Of a stretch of 10,790 nt of DNA, positions 6,230 to 10,790 are shown one piece after another. A program made the position numbers and the translations under genes. Under the pieces are notes generated by a model. That model did no database searches, was not told the DNA's origin, and worked only from the letters and a program-made list of their open reading frames with translations. Source of the stretch: JBFHKO01 sp041595355 (GTDB lineage Bacteria > Pseudomonadota > Gammaproteobacteria > Enterobacterales > Aeromonadaceae); the NCBI GenBank assembly GCA_041595355.1, contig JBFHKO010000077.1:1-10790 (forward strand), read 5' to 3'. Numbering within the stretch: the first letter of the stretch is position 1; every line of letters starts with the position of its first letter.

Positions 6230-6918
6230 CCCGCAACGCCCACACGCGCCCGATCGGCGCCGTGCTGTTCGATCTGGATGGCACCCTCCTGGATACGGCC
6301 CCCGATCTCGGTGCCGCGGTCAACCATGTGCTGATCGAGGAGGGGGTGACGCCGCTGTCGATGAGTGCCATTCGCCATGTCGCCTCCGATGGGGCCCTGG
6401 GTCTGCTGCGCGCCGGCCTGGGGGAGCAGCAGCTCGAGCTGCGCGGTGCCGCCAGACTGCGGCAGGCGCTGCTCGACTACTATGCCGGGCATCTGTGCGT
6501 CGGTACCCGCCCCTACCCGGGCATGACCGCGCTCATCGACTGGCTGAATGCGCATGGCATCCGCTTGCGAATCGTCACCAACAAGCCAGCCTTTCTGACC
6601 GAGCCGCTGATGGCACAGCTGCCGCAACTGCCCGCCTGCGGCGTCATCGTCAGCGCCGATACCCTGCCAGTGCGCAAGCCCCATCCCGAGCCGCTACTCT
6701 ACGCCTGCCGGCAGCTGCAGATCCCGGCCGAGCAGTGCCTGTATGTGGGCGATCATGAGCGCGACATCACGGCCGGCGTGGCGGCCGGCATGCACACCGC
6801 CATTGCCGGCTGGGGCTATTTCCATGCCGATGAGGATCTGGCGGCCTGGGGCGCCGACCTCTGCTTTGCCGATGTGCCCGGCCTGCACGCCTGGCTGCAG
6901 CAACGCCTCGCCCGCTGA
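6226..6918 (+). CDS. HAD-superfamily phosphatase: MupP-like (N-acetylmuramic acid 6-phosphate phosphatase) or phosphoglycolate phosphatase
   Basis: This is a 230-residue HAD subfamily IA phosphatase. The nucleophile is Asp16 with acid/base Asp18 in VLFDLDGTLLDTAPD. Motif II is IVTNKP (Thr118), the phosphate-binding lysine is Lys151 in RKPHPEP, and the Mg2+ aspartates are Asp176 and Asp180 in YVGDHERDI. A helical cap occupies roughly residues 25-95. Such genes are usually annotated gph (2-phosphoglycolate phosphatase). However, the position right after ubiG and the motifs TNKPAFLTEPLMAQL, KPHPEPLLYAC and GYFHADEDLAAWGAD resemble, from memory, Pseudomonas MupP. MupP lies beside ubiG there and dephosphorylates MurNAc-6-P in the AmgK-MurU cell-wall recycling route that bypasses the fosfomycin target. 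ATG 6226 overlaps the ubiG stop (ATGA); a GTG at 6205 in ubiG is less likely. The fold is certain; the substrate is not. Confidence 0.93.
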   Translation: MTRNAHTRPIGAVLFDLDGTLLDTAPDLGAAVNHVLIEEGVTPLSMSAIRHVASDGALGLLRAGLGEQQLELRGAARLRQALLDYYAGHLCVGTRPYPGMTALIDWLNAHGIRLRIVTNKPAFLTEPLMAQLPQLPACGVIVSADTLPVRKPHPEPLLYACRQLQIPAEQCLYVGDHERDITAGVAAGMHTAIAGWGYFHADEDLAAWGADLCFADVPGLHAWLQQRLAR

Positions 6919-6930
6919 GCCCTTCCCACC

Positions 6931-6951
6931 CCGCGCCCACCAGGGGCGCGG
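6931..6951 (+). terminator. Hairpin after the ubiG operon, possible terminator
   Basis: A perfect 8-bp GC-rich stem (CCGCGCCC with GGGCGCGG, five-base loop) starts 12 bases after the phosphatase stop. The T-run TTTTT only comes at 6965-6969, after a weak GAAAA/TTTTC hairpin, so this is not a classic intrinsic terminator. It may stabilise the 3' end or assist termination. Confidence 0.4.
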
Positions 6952-7062
6952 TCCAGCGAAAAGATTTTTCTCCACCACCTTGATGCGCCGCCAGCCCGCG
7001 GCGGGCCTGCGCTGTAAATAGATCGCGCGCCCACGGCGACGCCGGCCGGCCTCTTTTCTGAC
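6952..7062. other. Intergenic spacer with GC-rich palindromes
   Basis: No gene is visible here. The spacer contains small GC-rich inverted repeats, including CCGCC/GGCGG around 6989-7005 and the palindrome GCCGGCCGGC at 7041-7050. I see no ribosome site followed by a plausible protein and no tRNA-like fold. It precedes the nrdA promoter. Confidence 0.4.
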
Positions 7063-7091
7063 TTGCCATATGCGGCTAACCACATTATCTT
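7063..7091 (+). promoter_or_regulatory. Candidate nrdA promoter
   Basis: TTGCCA (7063-7068, five of six) and TATCTT (7086-7091, four of six) lie 17 bases apart. The -10 falls inside the upstream NrdR box, so NrdR binding would block polymerase. Transcription would start near 7098, leaving a leader of about 100 bases before nrdA. Confidence 0.6.
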
Positions 7092-7095
7092 GCGT
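7080..7095 (+). promoter_or_regulatory. NrdR box, upstream copy
   Basis: CCACATTATCTTGCGT matches the NrdR box pattern aCaCwAtATaTwGtgt at 12 of 16 positions, including both CAC/GnG-type ends. It overlaps the candidate nrdA -10. On its own the match is moderate; its exact spacing from the second box makes it convincing. Confidence 0.75.
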
Positions 7096-7110
7096 CAACA
7101 TTCATTTTAA

Positions 7111-7126
7111 ATACTACATATTGTGT
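7111..7126 (+). promoter_or_regulatory. NrdR box, downstream copy
   Basis: ATACTACATATTGTGT matches the NrdR box consensus at 14 of 16 positions. It starts exactly 31 bases after the upstream box, three helical turns, the usual spacing for the paired sites bound by NrdR, the ATP/dATP-sensing repressor of ribonucleotide reductase operons. Confidence 0.85.
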
Positions 7127-7198
7127 TTTTATTCGCCAGCGCGCCGGCCACCCAGCCGCGGTGACGAATGACCGATACGCAAGCAGGGAGCAGCAGGC

Positions 7199-9469
7199 AT
7201 GACGACAGCGTTGATGGTAAGCAAGCGGGATGGGCGCAGCGAGCCCCTGGATCTGGACAAGATCCATCGGGTGGTCACCTGGGCCGCCGAGGGGCTGGAC
7301 AACGTCTCTGTCTCCCAGGTCGAGCTGCGAGCCCAGCTGCAGTTCTATCCCGGCATTCGCACCGCCGACATCCACGAGACCCTGATCCGGGCCGCCGCCG
7401 ATCTCATCAGTGCCGAGGCCCCCGATTACCAGTACCTGGCCGCCCGACTGGCCATGTTCCACCTGCGAAAGAAAGCCTATGGCCGCTTCACTCCCCCCCC
7501 ACTGCTGGAGCACGTGCGCCGGCTGGTGGCCGATGGCCGCTACGATGCCCACTTGCTGAGCGATTACAGCAGCGACGAGTTTGCCGAACTGGATCGCCAC
7601 CTCGACCACGAGCGCGACATGCAATTTGCCTATGCCGCCGTCAAGCAGCTGGAAGGCAAGTACCTGGTACAGAACCGGGTCACCGGCGAGCTGTTCGAGA
7701 GCCCGCAGTTTCTCTACCTGCTGGTGGCCGCCTGCCTGTTCTCCCGCTATCCGAAGGCCAGCCGCCTCGATTACGTGAAGCGTTTCTACGATGCCTGCTC
7801 CACCTTCAAGATCTCGCTGCCCACCCCCATCATGTCCGGGGTGCGCACCCCCACGCGCCAGTTCAGCTCCTGCGTGCTGATTGAATGCGATGACAGCCTG
7901 GACTCCATCAACGCCACCAGCTCCGCCGTGGTGCGCTATGTCTCCCAGCGTGCCGGCATCGGCATCAACGCCGGCCGCCTGCGCGCCCTGGGCTCGGAGA
8001 TCCGTGGCGGTGAGGCCTTCCACACCGGCTGCATCCCCTTCTACAAGCATTTCCAGACGGCGGTGAAATGCTGCTCCCAGGGCGGCGTGCGCGGCGGTGC
8101 CGCCACCGTTTTCTATCCGCTGTGGCATCTGGAAGTGGAGTCGCTGCTGGTGCTGAAAAACAACCGCGGCGTGGAGGAAAACCGGGTTCGCCACATGGAC
8201 TACGGCGTGCAGTTCAACCGCCTGATGTACCAGCGCCTCATCCAGGGGGGCGTCATCACCCTGTTCAGCCCCTCGGACGTGCCCGGGCTGTACGAGGCCT
8301 TTTTCGCCGATCAGGCCGAGTTCGAACGCCTCTATCTGCGCTACGAGCAGGATCCGGCCATTCGCAAGAAGACGCTCAAGGCCATGGAGCTCTTCTCGCT
8401 GTTCATGCAGGAGCGCGCCGGCACCGGCCGCATCTATGTGCAGAACGTCGACCACTGCAATACCCACAGCCCCTTCGATCCCGCCGTGGCCCCCATCCGC
8501 CAGAGCAACCTCTGCCTCGAGATTGCCCTGCCCACCCGGCCATTGCAGGATATTCGCGACGATGACGGCGAGATAGCTCTCTGTACCCTGAGTGCCTTCA
8601 ATCTGGGGGCGCTGGAGCGCCTGGACGAGCTGGAGGGGCTGGCCGAGCTGGCGGTGCGGGCGCTGGATGCGCTGCTCGACTATCAGGACTACCCGCTGCC
8701 GGCGGCCAAAAAAGGCGCCCTGGGGCGGCGGCCGCTGGGCATCGGCGTCATCAACTACGCCTACTATCTGGCGAAAAACGGGGTCCGCTATTCGGACGGC
8801 TCGGCCCTGGCGTTGACCCACAACACCTTCGAGGCCATCCAGTATCACCTGCTGAAGGCATCCGTGGCCCTGGCCCGGGAGCAGGGCGCCTGTCCGCTGT
8901 TCGCACACACCCGCTACGCTCAGGGGATACTGCCCATCGATACCTACAAGCGAGATCTGGATGCGGTCTGCGCCGAGCCGCTACAGCTGGACTGGGAGGC
9001 ATTGCGTGCCGATATCCGCCGTTACGGCCTGCGCAACAGCACCCTCACCGCGCTGATGCCCTCGGAGACCTCCAGCCAGATCGCCAATGCCACCAACGGC
9101 ATCGAGCCGCCGCGCGGACTCATCAGCGTCAAGGCCTCCAAGGATGGCATACTGCGCCAGGTGGTGCCCGACTACGCGCGCCTGAAACAGGCCTATGAAC
9201 TGCTGTGGAGCCAGCCGGCCAATGACGGCTATCTGCAGCTGGTGGGCGTGATGCAAAAATTCGTCGATCAGGCCATCTCCGCCAACACCAGCTACGACCC
9301 GGCCCGTTTCGAGGGCGGTCGCGTGCCCATGACGCTGCTGCTCAAGGATCTGCTCGGCGCCTACAAGCTGGGCCTCAAGACCCTCTATTACCACAACACC
9401 CGCGATGGGGCCGAGGACAGCCAGCAGACCCAGGATGATGGCTGTGCCGGCGGCGCCTGCATCATTTGA
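7199..9469 (+). CDS. nrdA: Class Ia ribonucleoside-diphosphate reductase, alpha subunit
   Basis: NrdA is the catalytic and allosteric subunit of aerobic ribonucleotide reductase. It reduces ribonucleoside diphosphates to deoxy forms using the radical supplied by NrdB. The 756 residues compare with 761 in E. coli. An N-terminal ATP-cone (about 5-95) serves overall activity control by ATP/dATP. Active-site residues sit at exactly the E. coli numbers: redox cysteines Cys225 and Cys462, Asn437, thiyl-radical Cys439 and Glu441 (QSNLCLEIALP), and radical-relay Tyr730-Tyr731. The C-terminal shuttle cysteines are Cys749 and Cys754 (DDGCAGGACII), five residues earlier than in E. coli because the tail linker is shorter. 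An AGGGAG ribosome site is eight bases before ATG 7199. Two NrdR boxes upstream predict repression when dNTPs suffice. nrdB follows after an 82-base spacer with two hairpins. Confidence 0.99.
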   Translation: MTTALMVSKRDGRSEPLDLDKIHRVVTWAAEGLDNVSVSQVELRAQLQFYPGIRTADIHETLIRAAADLISAEAPDYQYLAARLAMFHLRKKAYGRFTPPPLLEHVRRLVADGRYDAHLLSDYSSDEFAELDRHLDHERDMQFAYAAVKQLEGKYLVQNRVTGELFESPQFLYLLVAACLFSRYPKASRLDYVKRFYDACSTFKISLPTPIMSGVRTPTRQFSSCVLIECDDSLDSINATSSAVVRYVSQRAGIGINAGRLRALGSEIRGGEAFHTGCIPFYKHFQTAVKCCSQGGVRGGAATVFYPLWHLEVESLLVLKNNRGVEENRVRHMDYGVQFNRLMYQRLIQGGVITLFSPSDVPGLYEAFFADQAEFERLYLRYEQDPAIRKKTLKAMELFSLFMQERAGTGRIYVQNVDHCNTHSPFDPAVAPIRQSNLCLEIALPTRPLQDIRDDDGEIALCTLSAFNLGALERLDELEGLAELAVRALDALLDYQDYPLPAAKKGALGRRPLGIGVINYAYYLAKNGVRYSDGSALALTHNTFEAIQYHLLKASVALAREQGACPLFAHTRYAQGILPIDTYKRDLDAVCAEPLQLDWEALRADIRRYGLRNSTLTALMPSETSSQIANATNGIEPPRGLISVKASKDGILRQVVPDYARLKQAYELLWSQPANDGYLQLVGVMQKFVDQAISANTSYDPARFEGGRVPMTLLLKDLLGAYKLGLKTLYYHNTRDGAEDSQQTQDDGCAGGACII

Positions 9470-9475
9470 CCGACC

Positions 9476-9497
9476 CGTTCGCCCCGACAGGCGAACG
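9476..9497 (+). promoter_or_regulatory. First hairpin of the nrdA-nrdB spacer
   Basis: CGTTCGCC and GGCGAACG form a perfect 8-bp stem with a six-base loop, starting seven bases after the nrdA stop. CTTTCC follows, too poor in T for a strong terminator. It is likely an mRNA stability or processing element, or a leaky terminator. Confidence 0.55.
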
Positions 9498-9510
9498 CTT
9501 TCCACTCCAG

Positions 9511-9533
9511 CGGACGGCCCTCCCGGCCGTCCG
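9511..9533 (+). promoter_or_regulatory. Second hairpin of the nrdA-nrdB spacer
   Basis: CGGACGGCC and GGCCGTCCG form a perfect 9-bp, almost all G-C stem with a five-base loop, ending 18 bases before nrdB. No T-run follows, so it is not an intrinsic terminator. It could protect the 5' end of a processed nrdB message. Confidence 0.55.
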
Positions 9534-9551
9534 GCACCGATGAGACCTCCC

Positions 9552-10661
9552 ATGGCTTACAGCACTTTCAGTAAAACGGCCAACGATCCACTCAAGGAGC
9601 CCATGTTCCTCGGCCAGAGCGTCAACGTCTCCCGCTTCGATCAGCAGAAATACCCGGTCTTCGAGCGCCTGATCGAAAAACAGCTCTCCTTCTTCTGGCG
9701 CCCCGAGGAGGTGGATCTCAGCCGGGACCGCATCGATTTTGCCAGCCTGCCGCCCCACGAGCAGCACATCTTCCTCTCCAACCTCAAATACCAGACCCTG
9801 CTGGACTCCATACAGGGACGCAGCCCGAGCCTGGCTCTGCTGCCGCTGGTCTCCCTGCCGGAACTGGAAACCTGGATCCAGACCTGGGCCTTCTCCGAGA
9901 CCATCCACTCGCGCTCCTACACCCACATCATTCGCAATCTGGTGTGCGAGCCGGCCACGGTGTTCGAGGACATAGTGGTGAATGCCGAGATCCGCCAACG
10001 CGCCGAGGATATCGCCCATTACTACGACGACCTCATCCGAGCCAGCCAGGCCTGGCAGTTAGCGGAGCAGGGCGACGCGGAGCCTGAGCGATGGCAACTG
10101 AAAAAGAAGCTCTATCTGTGCCTGATGAGCATCAATGCCCTGGAAGCCATCCGCTTCTATGTCAGTTTCGCCTGCTCCTTTGCCTTTGCCGAGCGCGAAC
10201 TGATGGAGGGCAACGCCAAGCTCATCAAGCTCATCGCCCGGGACGAAGCCCTGCACCTGACCGGTACCCAGCACATGCTGAACCTGATGCGCGAAGGACG
10301 CGATGATCCCGAGCTGGCCCGCATTGCCGAGGAGTGCCGTCCCGAGTGCCAGGCGCTGTTCCTGCGCGCGGCCGAGCAGGAGAAGGCCTGGGCCGACTAC
10401 CTGTTCCGTGACGGCTCCATGATAGGCCTCAATCGGGATATGCTATGCCACTACGTGGAGTTCATCAGCAATGTGCGCATGCAGGCGGTGGGCCTGACAC
10501 CGGCCTTCGCCGAGCGCCCCAACCCCCTGCCCTGGCTGAATGCCTGGCTGAACTCCGACAACGTACAGGTCGCGCCCCAGGAAGTGGAGGTCAGCTCCTA
10601 CCTGGTGGGCCAGATAGATGCCAACATCAGCAGCCAGGCGCTGGGTGATTTTGTCCTCTGA
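9552..10661 (+). CDS. nrdB: Class Ia ribonucleoside-diphosphate reductase, beta (radical-generating) subunit
   Basis: NrdB houses the diferric-tyrosyl radical cofactor that starts catalysis in NrdA. The 369 residues compare with 376 in E. coli; the difference is a shorter loop around residues 168-182. Iron ligands are visible: Asp85, Glu116 and His119 (FSETIHSRSY), then Glu198 (NALEAIRF), Glu232 and His235 (RDEALH). The radical Tyr123 follows His119. The relay residues Trp49 (FFWRPEE) and Tyr350 (EVSSYLVGQI) near the C-terminus are present, so this is the normal tyrosyl-radical type, not a radical-free or Mn/Fe class Ic variant. ATG 9552 gives the family N-terminus MAYSTFSKTANDPLKEPMF. Its ribosome site is weak (GAG seven bases upstream), lying just after two strong spacer hairpins. 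yfaE follows directly or overlaps. Confidence 0.99.
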   Translation: MAYSTFSKTANDPLKEPMFLGQSVNVSRFDQQKYPVFERLIEKQLSFFWRPEEVDLSRDRIDFASLPPHEQHIFLSNLKYQTLLDSIQGRSPSLALLPLVSLPELETWIQTWAFSETIHSRSYTHIIRNLVCEPATVFEDIVVNAEIRQRAEDIAHYYDDLIRASQAWQLAEQGDAEPERWQLKKKLYLCLMSINALEAIRFYVSFACSFAFAERELMEGNAKLIKLIARDEALHLTGTQHMLNLMREGRDDPELARIAEECRPECQALFLRAAEQEKAWADYLFRDGSMIGLNRDMLCHYVEFISNVRMQAVGLTPAFAERPNPLPWLNAWLNSDNVQVAPQEVEVSSYLVGQIDANISSQALGDFVL

Positions 10662-10671
10662 GGCCCCGACC

Positions 10672-10790
10672 TTGGCGCGTATTGGCCTGCGCAGTGGCCA
10701 GTGGATCACCGCCGCACCGGGCGAAACCCTGTTACAGAGCCTGCTCCGGGCCGGTCTGCAGCCGGAGTTCCAGTGCCGGCAGGGCTACTG
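10672..10790 (+). CDS. yfaE: YfaE-like [2Fe-2S] ferredoxin for NrdB cofactor maintenance, 5' part, cut by window edge
   Basis: The visible 39 codons end with EFQCRQGYC, the start of the plant-type ferredoxin Cys-x4-Cys-x2-Cys cluster-binding motif; the last codon (TG) is cut by the window edge. In E. coli YfaE, encoded after nrdB, supplies electrons to reassemble the diferric-tyrosyl radical cofactor of NrdB. The E. coli protein begins MARVTL and reaches QCREGYC at a similar distance. Here a TTG at 10672 would give MARIGLRSGQW, with GAGG eight bases upstream beside the nrdB stop. The alternative is GTG at 10645, overlapping nrdB by 17 bases with AGG six bases upstream. No ATG is available in frame. 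The family is secure from context and motif; the start is uncertain. Confidence 0.88.
   Translation, partial: MARIGLRSGQWITAAPGETLLQSLLRAGLQPEFQCRQGY

Noticed and set aside
7080..7095. DnaA box near nrdA, as known in E. coli
   Set aside because: The TTAT segment is not followed by a CACA-type match on either strand; the NrdR box explains the site better.
7085..8908. 607-codon minus-strand open frame opposite nrdA and its promoter
   Set aside because: Shadow of nrdA. The composition is typical of antisense reading, and it would run through the NrdR boxes and nrdA catalytic codons.
9405..9551. In-frame upstream extension of nrdB
   Set aside because: It overlaps the nrdA end and the two spacer hairpins; NrdB homology begins at MAYSTF.
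1..10790. Mobile elements, CRISPR arrays, tRNA or rRNA genes, toxin-antitoxin or defence genes
   Set aside because: All coding space is taken by intact housekeeping genes of uniform composition; no repeat arrays, transposase motifs or cloverleaf sequences were seen.

Overview
This window is a compact, high-G+C housekeeping stretch from a gammaproteobacterium. GyrA, SerC, NrdA, NrdB and the start of AroA align with the Escherichia coli proteins almost residue for residue: the catalytic positions of NrdA, and GyrA up to its GyrA box, fall at identical numbers. The arrangement of gyrA divergent from ubiG, followed by nrdA-nrdB-yfaE, is common in Enterobacterales, Aeromonadales and relatives. A hisC2-type aminotransferase between serC and aroA, and a MupP-like phosphatase after ubiG, recall Pseudomonas. 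My best guess, by inference only, is an Aeromonadaceae-like marine genus such as Oceanimonas, Zobellella or Oceanisphaera.

Left half (minus strand, read right to left): gyrA ends in a strong intrinsic terminator at 2741-2764. A serC-hisC pair follows, tightly coupled and with its own candidate promoter, and ends in a second intrinsic terminator at 397-421. The 5' third of aroA then runs off the left edge. SerC serves serine and pyridoxal-phosphate synthesis. HisC is a histidinol-phosphate/aromatic aminotransferase, and AroA makes the chorismate precursor.

Middle (5364-5524): a divergent intergenic region holds an extended -10 promoter for gyrA and a near-consensus promoter for ubiG. ubiG (ubiquinone O-methyltransferase) overlaps by four bases a HAD phosphatase gene that is usually annotated gph but looks more like mupP of the muropeptide recycling pathway.

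Right half (plus strand): the class Ia ribonucleotide reductase operon nrdA-nrdB plus the start of yfaE, the [2Fe-2S] ferredoxin that maintains the NrdB diferric-tyrosyl cofactor. Upstream of nrdA are two NrdR boxes with starts exactly 31 bp apart, overlapping a candidate promoter. Two strong hairpins lie between nrdA and nrdB.

There is no sign of mobile elements, CRISPR, tRNA or rRNA, and no gene is broken. I found no convincing undescribed system. The points worth a second look are regulatory (nrd leader and spacer, hisC-aroA hairpins, gyrA promoter) and functional reassignments (MupP, HisC2).
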